Below, in pieces: positions 30,931-43,423 of a stretch of 64,000 nucleotides of DNA (positions are counted from its first letter, which is position 1; every line of letters begins with the position of its first letter). Source of the stretch: Rhizophagus irregularis (taxonomy: Eukaryota > Glomeromycota > Glomeromycetes > Glomerales > Glomeraceae); contig NC_089437.1 of assembly GCF_026210795.1 (NCBI RefSeq), positions 62,001-126,000 on the forward strand. The letters are read 5' to 3'. Under the pieces are notes generated by a model. It did not search any database. It had not been told where the DNA came from and saw only the letters and a program-made list of their open reading frames with translations. A program made the translations under genes and the position numbers.

Positions 30931-32074
30931 TTAGCTAATACTTAGGTTACATATAATATAAACTATGTGAAATGGTTGTAATTAGTCATAAAATTTTACC
31001 TGAAGATAGAGGAGTAAACATTACTATTAAAATAATATTAACTAATATATGTTACTGCCCTAAGTAAATGCATTTTAAAAAATTTAATAAATTATATTAA
31101 ATTTAAGATTAAAATTTAACTGAATTTATTTGAAAATTTATAATTAAAAAGTAATATAAATAATAGTTTAAATTAAGAAAATTCAAATATAATAATATTT
31201 TTACTATAATATTATTAATTAAAAATTTTTTTTTTTTAGTAATATCAAATTTTAATTAATTATAATATTTTATTTAACTTTCAGATTTATCATTTAAGGA
31301 TTTTATTATTTTATTTATAAACTTTTGTATTATTATAAATGAGGATTATTATAGTAAAAAATTTTAATACAAGTTTATATAGTTTTAAAAATAAATATCT
31401 TTTGAAATTAAACATCTTTATATAATGAAATTATCATTCCTTTACTAATATTTAAATAACTACTCATTTAAAATTTAAAATTTATTATAGCCCACTTGAT
31501 TTATTTTATTAAGTTGCTAAATATAATGAACTTATTTTAAAAATCTGATACTTCTATTAATGATAACTTACAATAATCTAAAAGTTACAGTATAATGAAA
31601 TTATATATTATCTGATATTAAGCATTTCTATAACAATAAAGGATACTTAATCTTGGACTTATATGGTAATTAAATTATTTTAATAAATATAAATAGTTTT
31701 TCAGTAAAGTTAAATCAAAATAAAAAATTAATAAATAGGGTATTGCTAAGTAATAACAGTCACCAGGGTGACATTATAATGTAATGTTGGCTATAGATTA
31801 AAGAATTCAAATAATTTTGGATATAGCCACTGTATTAAAAATTCTATATTTAAATTCATTTATACTGACGATCGTCTCTTTTTTGTGTAAACTGCATGCA
31901 GGTATAGATAATCTTGACCACATTTAATGTTAATTTATTTTGTATCACGAAACATAATACTTTGCACAATCACATAAATATTATAAATATTTATTTTTTT
32001 TTCAAATATTTTTATTTTTTTCTTTTTGTTTAGTAAAAATTACTATACATATTTTTTTTTTTTAGTTCCCAACC
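30931..32074. other. AT-rich spacer, upstream region of the F-box gene
   Basis: No gene-like frame. A T-rich tract ending in AG (32058-32066) directly before the F-box start could be a 3' splice site of an intron in the 5' untranslated region. Confidence 0.4.
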
Positions 32075-33735
32075 ATGTTGTTAATACAAGTTCCGCGAGA
32101 AATTCATTTATCAATTATAGAAACTGGTGGTTTATCAATAAACGAATTAAAATCACTTTCATTCACATGTCGTCATTTTGCGCACCTTTGTCTTGCCGAA
32201 ATTTGGAAATCGAGAAAATTCATAGAAAATTTCTCATTAACGAAATTTCGTGAAACACTATCAAATAATCCATTTATGCCTTATGGAGATTTTATATTAA
32301 AAATACAAGTGGATGAATTAGATAAAACACCTCAAATATCTATTGATGCTGAATTAATTAAATTTTTTGCTCAAAAATGTGGGAATCTTAAAGAATTAAT
32401 GATAAGATTTTCTCAAAAGGAGAGGAATAATAAAGCATGTTTACTTCCGTTTGAGTTGCTTGGTGACCGATTAGTTAATTTATCGATGGTTGCTTATCAT
32501 CATTTGGATGATTATGATGATTTTGATGCACAAGATGAACAAGAAGAGGGCGTAAAGAATGGAGAGACCAAAATCACGGAATTATCTTCATTGGTGAACG
32601 GTGGGCAACAAATTATAAAACAAATGTATAATTATTATTATAAACCCAAAGTAGAATTTCATGATGCGCTAAGTGAGACTATTAAATTAGGAAATGTGAA
32701 GAGTATTCGATTATATTGTCCAAAAATGACCGAAAAAGTGTGGGAATGGTATGTAATTTTGAACTTGATATCTAAAAAAAAAGGAAATTTACTAAATATA
32801 ATTATTTCTTTATTCTAAGTTTTACGAGAAGTGCAGCAGATTCTTTACAAGCGATAAGAATAACATTGAATAGCTCAACAATGGTACGGGATCCATCAAC
32901 AATAGTATCTTTATTTGGAAAATATTGTAAAAATTTAAGAACATTTGATATAGATACATATAATATACAAATTTCGAAAGAATCAGCGTTATTAATGTTG
33001 GAAAATTGTAAAAAATTAGAAACTTTAGATATTTCAGCATCAAGTAAGATAGCTCCTTTGCTGTATAAATCACAATCTATTAATTCATTGTATTTATCAT
33101 ATCCACAAGAAGGACAAGATTTAAATCAAATTAAAGAAATGATGGAAAATTTAACGAGATTATCATTCTTAAAAATTGATGGTAAATGTAATCTTTCATT
33201 TTTGAAAAATTTTCCAAACTTGGATTATTTACAGATTGGAGATTTTGCTAACATGGATGATGAGGGATTTTTAAACATATCAAAAACAAAAATAACAGAA
33301 TTAATATTGGTTAAAACACCAAAAATATCAGATGAAGCGTTAAGCATGATGAGTCTAATGCCAACATTAATTAAATTTAATATTAGAGACCGTCTCCCTA
33401 ATGTAACACAAAGAGGTTGGATTAATTTGGCCAAAAGACCTGTCGGTAACCCTTCATGGCAAGTAATAACCATTGATGATGGGAGACAGATTAATCCTGA
33501 ATTTTTTAAAATATTAGATCATTCTCATCATAATTTAGAGACTTTGAGGATTAGAGGTTTCAGTTATGATAATTTACTAAAGGACGATTCTTTTGATAGT
33601 TTAAAATTTAAAGAAGCATGGGTATATTATAAAAAACATTCCCAGAATCCCATTATTCATTGGCCTATTAAATATAATGCTAAAAGACCCTCTAATGTTA
33701 GAGAAGCTTATGATGGTTACGAAGGAAGCTATTAA
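32075..33735 (+). CDS. F-box protein with leucine-rich-repeat-like region (two exons)
   Basis: 529 residues from exons 32075-32748 and 32820-33735. The intron of 71 bp has GTATGT donor, TACTAAA branch-like site and AAG acceptor, and the phases match. Residues 3-48 form an F-box (VPREIHLSIIETGG, LKSLSFTCRHFAHLCLAEIW). The remainder has irregular leucine-rich repeats (LKELMIRFS, LETLDISASSKIAPL, LSFLKIDGKCNLSFLKNFPNLDYLQIGD). F-box proteins link substrates to SCF ubiquitin ligases through Skp1, and the repeats would select the substrate. The family is expanded in this fungal group, and it fits the ubiquitin theme of the window. The substrate is unknown. Confidence 0.88.
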
Positions 33736-33764
33736 AAAGAGCAGTAGAAATGAAAAAGAACCTC

Positions 33765-33830
33765 ATTATTTATTTTATTTATTTATTTATTTTATTTATT
33801 TATTTTATTTATAAATTTATTTAATCAAGT
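33765..33830. repeat. TTTAT simple repeat in the 3' region of the F-box gene
   Basis: TTATTTATTTATTTTATTT-type low complexity, just after the F-box stop codon. Noncoding. Confidence 0.8.
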
Positions 33831-34155
33831 TTCTTTTCATGTTCCATTTTCAATTCTTGTATTTTAATATTTGTATGACTCGTACATATAAAATGACGTA
33901 TAAATAATTGCTGATCGCCGGTTTGAACTTATGTGCGCCCCACTTTAATTTTTTAATATATGATGTAAAAATTAAACAAAAAAGGAAAGATATTCAAACA
34001 TATTTATAACTACCAAGCCTACTAAAAAGTTAGTACAAATCTTTACATCATTAATCGTCATAAATTTCATAAATTGCGAGGAAATTTACTTAAATATAAA
34101 AAGGATCAATTTCAAAACAAATTAGCTTTTTGAAAAAAAATAAAAAATAAAAAAG

Positions 34156-34647
34156 ATGTCTCAACAAAATACAGGAAAACCTGACGTAGAAGCTTTAGAA
34201 AATGCTGCTTCAGTAATTCAACGTGAAGAACAAAAATTGGCAGGACACAATATATCGGGAGGAGCTGGCACATATTAATTTAATTTTTTTTTTTTTTTTG
34301 GGCACATTACTCTAAAATTAATAAGAAAATAAATAATTTTTTTTAGCCTCAAAAGCGAAGTCTTTAGCTGATAAAGCAGCGGATATGTATGATGAATCTG
34401 GTACTGCTACCATTAATAAGAAAATTAATCTTAAAAACATAGATGATGCCGCACGTACCATTCAACGTGAAGAATCTAAAATATGTGGCGGTGAAACTCC
34501 ATCCAGTGGTGCAGGTATAATAAATCATAATCACACGAATTTTGCCAATTATTATTATACTATAATTGATAATATATTTTTATAGCTGCCGCTGCTCAAT
34601 CATTCGCTGCTAGAGTTAGCCGAGGAGAAGACCCCACTAAAGGCTAA
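34156..34647 (+). CDS. Small seed-maturation-protein (SMP)-like protein, three exons
   Basis: 113 residues from exons 34156-34267, 34347-34514 and 34586-34647. It contains two SMP/LEA-type repeats (LENAASVIQREEQKLAG and IDDAARTIQREESKICGG) and ends AAAAQSFAARVSRGEDPTKG. Late-embryogenesis-type SMP proteins are small, polar and linked to desiccation or stress tolerance; a protective role is inferred. Each repeat is followed by an intron at the same place after a Gly-Ala codon pair. The second intron is GT-AG. The first begins GCACAT at 34268, so it must be GC-AG or the exon end is misjudged; without it a stop follows at once. Confidence 0.72.
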
Positions 34648-35690
34648 CGATTTTACGATTATTAGACGGTATTGTAATTTATTACCGTTGAATTTTTAAA
34701 TTACAATACTTCACAAGATTACAGTTATTTGTTATTATTTTATTGTGTTGATTCTATATGTTATATAAAAAATTTTTGCTAAAACTTTATCATGTATTAA
34801 TAAAAAAATATTTGTAATACTACGAAATATTTATGGAATAATTGTAATATTTTAACATATAATAAAAGATGTATCTAATTTTGATATAATGTATGCATTA
34901 ACATAAACGCGTATTCCAGGAGAAATTTTTAACGGTGAAGATAACACCTATAATTTGGTTGAGAAGATTCAGAAAAGTCTTCTCGCAGTATTGACAATGT
35001 AACCAGAACAAAGGACACGGGCTCTTTACAAATTATGGGATGATGAGCTTAAGACAGCAAAGGACAGCGCAAACTGATAGGTTACTTCGAAACTTAAAAC
35101 GTGTCCTAGATACTTCACTCATTTTATTAACTCCCGGGTTCTAGACGCCATTAGGAACGATCATCAAAAAATGATAGTCCAGTACCGCCAAATAAAACAT
35201 GATAAATGGCAGAAAACCTTTTATTAAGTAGACTCTTATCGCGCTTGTTACTTTTTTTTTGTTTTACTTTGAGATTTGATGAAGAAATGACAAGGAGAAC
35301 TTATTAGACAGTGCTAATTCCTGCTAACCTGATTTCTTTTTTGTAATAGGTTTTGAGAGACCAAATTGCGAACAGAAATTTGGTAAAAAGCAATCTTGAT
35401 GAATTTATAACTAGTCTCCAATTTATGAGTATTCACATGTACAGTACAATTTTATGTGCTGTAAAAACCGCTACGAACCTACAGTATGTGTTTCTCACAC
35501 AATGTAAAATAAAGTTTATCAAGATTCACAATATGTAATGTAAATCGTTGCGTATATTGAATGTTTGATGATCAATTGATAGTGATTTGCAGATTTTGCA
35601 GATTATAAATCAAATCTAGGAGAAGGAAGTTAGCGAACGGAATTAGCAAAGGAAATAAAAAAAAGAAACGAAAGAACGAAAAAATAGTGT
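34648..35690. other. Gene-free region
   Basis: Short palindromic stretch GTATTGTAATTTATTACCG... after the SMP-like gene may form part of its 3' end. A less AT-rich segment at 34980-35220 and a 61-codon frame at 35353-35538 have no motif I recognise; probably old repeat DNA. Confidence 0.4.
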
Positions 35691-35981
35691 TACGATCCGG
35701 ATGATTAACGGATGGCCAATTTGTTCAAATATTTCCCATCTATTTTTGGAAAGAGATGCCTACATTTCCTAAATTATGTATTGGCCATTAGGGTTTACAT
35801 TTAACATTATAGGACGACCCAAAAAAATGAATTATTCTATTGACTAAATGTTAAAAATGAAATATAATTCAGACGGATTGAATTTTATTATCTATACGGA
35901 TGAATATTTCCGATTTTTGATGAGTTTTCTAATTTATCTCTTTTTTTTTTATTTCCGAGGGAGATATTTATTATTAAATTA

Positions 35982-37266
35982 TACAGTGTGGGACAAAAAA
36001 AATGAGAATTTTATTTTTGATCATTAAGGCTCAATTATAATAGAAAAAACGTGTGAAATTTACTGTATTTTAAAGCTTAAGATCAGCTAATTTTATTAAA
36101 AAAAATTTAATATTATACACATTTGCCATTATTTCAATAATTAACTTACAACCTCGTCTAGTTGACTTTAAAATATCGATTAGAACTATTTTTAGAGTAT
36201 TTTGGCATTTCTCCATCATAAATTCTTCCAAATAATTAAAATTTTTTTGGTATTCATTTCTCCGCCTTATTTTTTGTGATATTCTATAAATTTCAATAGG
36301 ATTTTGGTCGGGGCTATCTCATGACCACCCTGAAACTTCTGATGAATTTTCTTTTAGACTGAGCTTAAAAAAATGACTATTATGCATGGTAATTTCTCTT
36401 GTTGGAAATACCAACGAATGACCACAAAGCATTCAGGAGATCTCAGAAGCACGTGTACAAAAAATTTCTGCATAAATCTCGATGTTCATAATTTGTCTGA
36501 AACAAAATAAACTTGCTTTTCCCTTCACAAACAACTGCCCCATGCCATAATTTCTTATATAATCTTCAGACGTACAGCAAACAGGTCTTTCCTCTTTATA
36601 CTAATATTTAAAAGTGTTACTAAAGAGTTGCAAGGCTGATTTATCAGCAGATAAATTTTTTTCCCATTGGTCATAATATTATTTTGTGTCCACTCTACAT
36701 GTCTTTGCTTGTGTGCTTCGATTAACATAGGAGTTGCTTTGGGAAGTTTTTTTTACATAATCAACACTTGAAGGATGACTTCTAATTGTTCTATATTATA
36801 CTTTTCACCTGTATTTTTTAATTTTCTTGCTAAAGTTCTTGTAGAAAAGGATGTATCATGCCTTACATATTGACTGAGTTTATGGAATGCACTTGCGGTA
36901 ATTTTTTTTAGATCTTCCATTCCCTCTAGGATGCTCCAAAAACTAGTTTTTTTCGATTTTTTTTTGTTTTTATAAATTGTTGACAATAAAAATTACATGA
37001 GGTTGTGTAATTCTTTAATATTATATATACCATTATTTTATAAGTCTAATGAGAATTTATTATAGGTTTTTCCTTTTGCGCAAGTCATTGTTTTGGAATT
37101 TTTCACGAAAATAAAGGGCGTTAATGGATGCAAAGACAGTCAAACGTAGTCACAGATGTAAGATTTATTATGTATTTAAGTGGTATAAATTTTAGTTTAT
37201 TTTTGGCGATGTAGATCATTTTTACTCACGTGATCACTTTTCTCATTTTTTTTGTCCCACACTGTA
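35982..37266 (-). mobile_element. Tc1/mariner transposon, 1281 bp
   Basis: Inverted ends CAGTGTGGGACAAAAAAAAT start at 35984 and, in complement, end at 37264, with TA on both sides (35982-35983, 37265-37266). The length and ends are typical of Tc1-like elements. The transposase inside is broken. Confidence 0.9.
36090..36990 (-). pseudogene. Broken Tc1-type transposase
   Basis: The longest frame, 36986-36753, holds a helix-turn-helix-like N-terminal part (ARKLKNTGEKYNIEQLEVI). Further on, the Tc1 hallmark near the third catalytic residue can still be read at about 36290-36335 as WS-stop-DSPDQNPIE. Stops and shifts lie between, so the copy cannot make a whole enzyme. Confidence 0.75.
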
Positions 37267-37366
37267 TATTAAGATATACTTACAAAATATCTCGAAAAAA
37301 ATTATTCCTTTATTGATTGATTGCATATAATTATTAAAATGTGACGATCCGTTAATCATCCGGATC

Positions 37367-37986
37367 TTAACTCTACGAAAAAAAGCGAATTTAAAGTATG
37401 TTATTGGGTTACGTATTCTTTATAAAGTAAGGAATGTAAAGCAAATTTCAGTGTTTTACCGCACAAAAGAAAAGTCGTCCCGTGCCTTACAGTATAGAGA
37501 AGTGAAGTAAAATTGATAACATCGTGCGGTAACCATAAAAATAAATATATCAAAGAATCTAAATTAAATTTGCTCCAAATTTCATTACGGTGTGAGATCA
37601 TCATGTGATTTTATATTTATATTACCATTGTCGAGTGGAATTTTCATAAGTTCGTTGGTTAGAATTAAATTGTAATATTAACTGAGTTTTATATACTTGA
37701 AGGTCTAAAATTTGGTTCTCCATCCCGATGTGCCATCAATTGGTTTTTCTCTGATTATTACTTATGGATATTATACGGCGTAGTGCGGTTAAGTATTCTC
37801 TTAAATTTCTCGTTGTGCATATTCAAATATTTATTCAGTTTAATGGATTATTAGATCATTTATCTTAATTTATTTCTTATACTAATAGTTATTTATTTAT
37901 ATTTAAATATATATTTATTTATACAAAGTAGGATTTTTTTAAAAAAATTCTTTGTGTACATCTTTTATAATATTCCAGCAAAGTAA
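37367..37986. other. Gene-free region
   Basis: A 67-codon minus-strand frame at 37401-37604 has no motif. Otherwise AT-rich DNA that includes the 3' side of the next gene. Confidence 0.4.
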
Positions 37987-39601
37987 TTATTTAACAGATA
38001 ATCCGGCAACCCTCAAAAATTTCTTACGGTTATAACTAATCGTAGATAAATAAGAACTAATTTGTTCATATTCGTCATAATTAAAATCTCTACCTTTCAA
38101 AATTCTATTAAAATCATCTTTTAATTTCATGAAAATATAACCGATTACTATATTATTTTCCCTTAATTTTTTTAATTTAAATTTAATACTTTGTAAATTC
38201 TTAAAATTACCAGATATAATTATTGAAATTTTTTCAAAAAATTTTTTGTACGTGCCATCATCATTTAATATATCCTTAAATATATTTTCGAAATTCTTTT
38301 GTAATTGATTCAATCCTTTTTCCATGTTTGTTAATTGTTGTAATAAATCTTCCTTATTATTAAAATTATTTAAATATCTATCTAATAATGAATAATAGGA
38401 AATAAATTCAGTTTCGTTAATCTTATGATCCACCGCAAATATGGACGAATACAATTGATCCAGTAATGAGTTAGTTTTTTCCAATAGAACTTTTTTAATA
38501 TTAAGTTCTTTTAATTTCCATAATGTATTACCATAATAATCTAATGACGTTTCATACGAGATTCTTGTTCTTGACGTTAATTCTTGTAAATTTAGAGTAT
38601 TTATTAATATTTTTCTATTGGATGTTAAAACCGTATTTGAATTTCGTGTTAGATCAATTATTGATATCTCGGATTGTTTCAGTTCATTTAACGCTAAATA
38701 ATAAATATGTCAATGTTAATAAAGAAGACAAAATGTAAAAATTAAAAAGGAATAACTGAAATAACTTACAAATATTAAAACTATTAATTTCTTCTTCTAA
38801 ATCTATAAGGAATTTAATTTTGTCCTCAAAGATAGGAGATGATTGACCTTTAGAAAACTTTAAAATAAAATGGATAATTAATAAATTGGTTTTAAGAATT
38901 AAATGATGAATAATTTGTTAAATATTAATTTACCTTCATATTAAGAACAAAAGTATTTAAAATAATGGCAAAAGCGATAATAGCGATCAAATAATTGTTG
39001 AAATTATTAGATTTCTTTTCATTATTGATATTTTTGATTCTGGTTTGAGTTTTAATAACATTTGAACTGGCCTTAGAATCTAATTATTAAATAGTTATTA
39101 GTATAATATTTATTCAAAATTCAAATAATAAAAATTTTAAAAATTAAAATTTTTTTTTTTACCTTTAATCCCTTTCAATTGTACAGTAAATTTTAATCGA
39201 TGTAACAAAATTTCATCACCTACTACTTCAACTTCCGCATCAAATCCTTTCAAAAAATCATTACCTAATCTAAACCCAATTCTTTCATCTTTGTCTTCTC
39301 CTTCAATTTCTTTTACGATCAAAATTTTTTTTAAAGTAATATCAAATTTTTCGATACCCATTAAAATATGAAAATCAACAAGAATTCCTTCAATATTATC
39401 ATATTCTAAATCATGATATTGTTGTTCATAAGAAGTTTTGGTTAAATGTTTGATTGAATATTTTGTAATATCATTTTGATGTTTTCTCAATTGGTTTAAA
39501 GATATAATAGAATTTTCTTGTGAAAGATCTAAAATACCATAACATGGTTGTAAATTATCGAAATGTTGATATTGAAATTCATATTTCTTAACGTTAGTCA
39601 T
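37987..39601 (-). CDS. Retropepsin-like fold without catalytic Asp + membrane segment + coiled coil (four exons)
   Basis: 459 residues from exons 39601-39163, 39079-38934, 38857-38770 and 38693-37987; all introns are GT-AG and phases agree. Residues 1-146 resemble a retropepsin: GILDLSQENSIISLNQL where FLVDTG would be expected, and the C-terminal GFRLGNDFLKGFDAEVEV element. The catalytic D-T-G is absent. Exon 2 encodes one transmembrane segment (NYLIAIIAFAIILNTFVLN, about 174-192). The rest is mostly helical with coiled-coil character (LLQQLTNMEKGLNQLQKNFENI). It is probably a single-pass membrane protein whose protease fold now serves binding. The function is not known. Confidence 0.72.
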
Positions 39602-41173
39602 CTTTTTTTCTTCTTTTTATCGCGTGATTATGTAATAATAGGAAAAGAAACAATTTAAAGAGAAAAAAAAACGTAACGGGTAAAATAAGTGTATATATAT
39701 ATTTAAAGATAAGAAATAGAAGTTTAATGAGAATATTCTTAATGCATAATGTAATAATGCATGAAATCTTCCTCATGAATATCATGAATATGCTGCACTA
39801 GCAATAATTAAATGCAGAAAATCGGTAAATCATTAAACTCGGGTCGGATTTTCAATTATGCCTCGCACAAACTTTTTCACGATGATCTCGATTAATTTGG
39901 ATCAGAGATTTAAACTCAATCTTCAAACTGTTTATATAAAGTTTAATTAAAAAATTTTTAGGTATATTTATTGTTAATTTATTTATTTATTTATTTTAAG
40001 TAACAAAGTAGCCAATAGAACAAGAGAAATACATAAGAAATAAAACTATATGTGATTATCTTTGTAAATACTGATCATCTATAATTAAACGGACCTATCC
40101 CTTGCCAAATGAACTATTTTAAAAGAAACCATGTCGTTAAAAAAAGAAAGGGACAGAAGGTATTTTATTTTATTTATTTTATTTTATGGATAGTAAGGAG
40201 CAATACAATGAGGATTAAGGAACACAAAAGGCTATTCTAACGAATATAAAAGGTTGATATTATATAGCTTCGTCCACTACAAAGAACCTAAATTCGATGA
40301 AGCGGACCCTTACAGGTATTATAAAAAAGAGAAAACAAGAAATTTTTTAGGTATAATGTAGATAGTGCATAATTATATGTAGAGTACTTCATCACGTGAA
40401 TGACTGCGCCAGCTCCACGCACGTGCCGCAAAAAAATAATACCTATCATTCGCGCCCAATTAGGACGTAGTTTTACTACGAAAAGTTAGCAGATGTTTGA
40501 TTAGTATTTCTCCGGCACAAGTTAGAGTCATATCATGTTATATTCGGAGCTCATAAAAGATAGATTTTTTTTTTAGATTACGAAAACCAACAAATTTCAG
40601 GTAATAGTAGTTAAAGGAGTTGTAGATGTTTTTTGTAGTTGTTTATTTTACATATTATTTAGAACGAGAGATAATAGCTCTAGAGAAACTTTGCTTTTGT
40701 TTCAAAGTAGAATGTCTGATTTTCATTATTTTATTATTAATTTAGTGATTATTAGGCAGTTTATAGCGAGTTAATTACTTTCTTTTAGAATCAACTTTTT
40801 GCTCATGTAAACCTTTTAATGTTGCTTTTATTAACAGTCCTTACTTTTTTTTTTTTTAAAAAAAAAAGAAAATATTTAACTGATTGTTTCAAAAAAAATA
40901 TTTTTATATGTTCAATCAGCGATACTCATGAGTCATGATCGAATGATCGAATTTAACATTCGATTTAATCAAATGCTTTAGGATAAAATAGCATATCATA
41001 ATTTGGTAAAATTTAAATCATAAAGAATTTTATTTTATTTTAATAATTAAATATCTTAAAAAAGAAATTTATATGATGTCGACTATGGCCATTGTGAAAA
41101 TTTAACACGTGATTATTTTATTGATCATGACGTCAAATATTTCAATTACTTTATTAATTCCAATCAATCTTTC
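39602..41173. other. Intergenic region with duplicated noncoding segment
   Basis: No gene found. Bases about 40070-40170 and 40330-40415 (ACTGATCATC, ATTAAACGGACCTA, TACTTCATCACGTGAAT) recur at 52205-52375, marking the segmental duplication that also covers the RBR/ubiquitin-like pairs. A TTTATTTAT tract is present at 39965-40000. Confidence 0.55.
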
Positions 41174-42016
41174 TTATACTATAATACAGCCATCGTGTTT
41201 ACAAGTAGATTTATGGCCTGGATATTCATGTAAACATCTAATAAAGAAATGGTTTTTTTTTTAAAAAAAAGATTATTAGGAAATTTTTCTCTTATAAATA
41301 TGATATTGTGAATACTTACAAATAACAAAATTTATATAAACATATACAAGTTACTTGATCACATCCACTAACTTTTTCGAAGTGAATCTTACAATTAGGA
41401 CAACTCTTTAAGTTATTAAGGTAATATTTGGTAGCAATGTCTGTTTTGTCTTCATATTGACCTTTCTCATCAATTTCTTCACAAGTTTGATTCTCGTGCC
41501 AAATAGTTCTGTGATTATAGCATGATTTCTTGCCACAATATACACAAATGACGACTGGATCTAAAAAAATGATAATATGTTTAATAAAATAATTAATGAA
41601 ATCATAATTATTAAAACGAATACCTTTTCCTGTATGAACTTGTCCACTCCCACAATTGGCACACCATCTAAATTCCGGGATCTGTTGGATCGCAAGATTG
41701 AAAGAAAGTTTATCGTATCTAAATAAAAGTTACACGTTAATAAAAGAAACTCCCTCAGAAAAAAAAAATCGTTATACCTTTCAAGGATTTCATTTGTTAC
41801 AATATTTTTGATATCTTCTCTTTCCATTAATTTACCACATTGTGTAATAGGGCAAGTAATTTCAACTTTATTACCTTTAATGCTAGTAGTGACGTGTTTA
41901 TTAACACAATTTAGGCAAACGACAGCTTTATGAGTACATTTTGATGTAATTTTACGATAATCTCTATTTTCTGTTTCGCAACAAACAACACATTCATATA
42001 AATCAGTAATTAACAT
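41174..42016 (-). CDS. RBR-type E3 ubiquitin ligase A
   Basis: 212 residues from exons 42016-41778, 41718-41624, 41560-41320 and 41237-41174, all GT-AG and in phase. RING1 (YECVVCCE...CTHKAVVCLNCV...CPITQCG), an IBR-like domain (FRWCANCGSG...CVYCGKKSCYNH) and RING2 (CPNCKIHFEKVSGCDQVTC...CLHEYPGHKSTC) are in the standard order. The cysteine of SGC in RING2 sits where the catalytic cysteine of RBR ligases is. RBR enzymes take ubiquitin onto this Cys before passing it on. It is unusually small, with no other domains. It is transcribed away from the ubiquitin-like gene A, 280 bp distant. Confidence 0.87.
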
Positions 42017-42296
42017 ACTGTGATTTATTAAAAATAAAATAATGTTTAAGAATAAAAAAAACTGAATTTCTAGAGCATGAATGCTTAGCTTTTATAATGA
42101 TTAATGAGTATCACAATTGCAAATTTGCGATCTATTATTCTTTTTTTAAGTAAAATCCACTGAAGTATGTGAGAACGCCAATATTAAGCATTTACAGTTA
42201 GTCGATAATTCGTTTTTACAATATAAAAGTATCGAATTTCCATACAAGTTATCAAATCTTTTTTACAACGCGAGAACAATAATCATCATTTTCAAA
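42017..42296. promoter_or_regulatory. Shared promoter of RBR A and ubiquitin-like A
   Basis: 280 bp between divergent start codons. It contains GTGAGAACGCCAATATTAAG (42170-42189), one of four copies in this window of a motif also found in the equivalent promoters B (twice) and C. Shared control of the pair is inferred. Confidence 0.55.
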
Positions 42297-42761
42297 ATGT
42301 TTAACATACTTGTTAAAGCTCATTCATTTAAAACTCGAATCGATGTTGATTCAAATGATACTATTCAACAAGTCAAACATAAAATCCAAGAAAGACATGA
42401 CATTGATGTAGATAAACAAGACTTGTATCTCGGTGGTAAAAAACTTGAAAATAAAAGAACTTTAAGATATTATAATATTGGACAAAATGATAGTATTCAA
42501 CTCAATCAAATCAACATCCCTGGTGGCATAGAAATAATTGTTAAAAATCAAAAAAATAATAAACCCACTATTCTTCAAGTAAAATCTTCTTATACGATTG
42601 AAGAAGTTAAAAGAAAATATGAAGAAGAGGATGGTTTGTCAGCAAATTGCTTAAAATTTATATATAACGGTAAAGAACTCGAGAATCATAGACTTCTCTC
42701 AGACTATTGTATTAAAGGAAAGGATATTATATGGTTAGTCGCAAGAGTCAATGGAGCATAA
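42297..42761 (+). CDS. Two-domain ubiquitin-like protein A
   Basis: 154 residues without introns. Two ubiquitin-like folds in tandem: residues 1-77 (MFNILVKAHS, DTIQQVKHKIQERHDI, DLYLGGKKLENKRTLRYY) and 78-154 (IEIIVKNQ, YTIEEVKRKYEEEDGL, KFIYNGKELENHRLLSDY). Each has the beta-grasp pattern including the (Y/F)xGKxLE(N/D)xRxLxDY turn. The first ends in PGG. The protein ends VARVNGA, so no terminal Gly-Gly is left for conjugation. Lys48 and other ubiquitin surface features are not conserved. It may act as a non-covalent adaptor or decoy. Confidence 0.87.
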   Translation: MFNILVKAHSFKTRIDVDSNDTIQQVKHKIQERHDIDVDKQDLYLGGKKLENKRTLRYYNIGQNDSIQLNQINIPGGIEIIVKNQKNNKPTILQVKSSYTIEEVKRKYEEEDGLSANCLKFIYNGKELENHRLLSDYCIKGKDIIWLVARVNGA

Positions 42762-43223
42762 CTCCCTTTTTTTAGTGAAATATTGGTGTTGATATGTAAT
42801 GTATTTACTGTGAAATATATTTTAGTTACTTATTTGAATTTATATATAATAGCGAATTAGTCATAAAATGTATAGTTCAAAATTTTATAACAATGATCAC
42901 GGTATAATGGCAATTATAAATTTAAATTTAACGTATTACTTATGGTTGTACAATTAAACTTTTAATTTTCAAAATTTAAATTTTATTATGTTTTACACGT
43001 TATGACATTTATTCATCAAGGACCAAGTTTAACTATCATATTAATCGATCGATTGATAAAAATAATCATATACACACAAACTGATAATAACAATATTATT
43101 TCATTATCACAATTGTTATTCATAGTAAATTAGTTGATATTTTATTCTGTACGAGATTGACACGTGAACGCCACCATGTGACATTTTTAATTAATTATCG
43201 CAATAATCAAGATTTTTAAAATG
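42762..43223. other. Spacer between ubiquitin-like A and RBR B
   Basis: AT-rich, convergent 3' regions. No further feature seen. Confidence 0.5.
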
Positions 43224-43386
43224 TTAAAAGATCTGTCGTCCCGTTCTATTACGTAAATCTAATAAAAGGTGGTTAAGCCTATCGTCGAAACATCCGAATG
43301 AATTGCAATTAGACTCATGGTTTGGATATTCATGTAGACATCTAATAAAAAAATTATTTTGTTGTATGTAAAAATAAAAAATATCA

Positions 43387-43423
<37 letters not shown>

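Larger units (their letters stand above)
35694..37366. mobile_element. Outer inverted-repeat element containing a Tc1/mariner copy
   Basis: A perfect 20-bp inverted pair GATCCGGATGATTAACGGAT lies at 35694-35713 and 37347-37366. Outside the inner mariner element only about 390 bp remain, so the outer unit is a short nonautonomous element. The family was not recognised and no clear target duplication was seen. Confidence 0.5.

Noticed and set aside
37401-37604. 67-codon minus-strand frame
   Set aside because: No motif, no plausible splice partners, between transposon and another gene.
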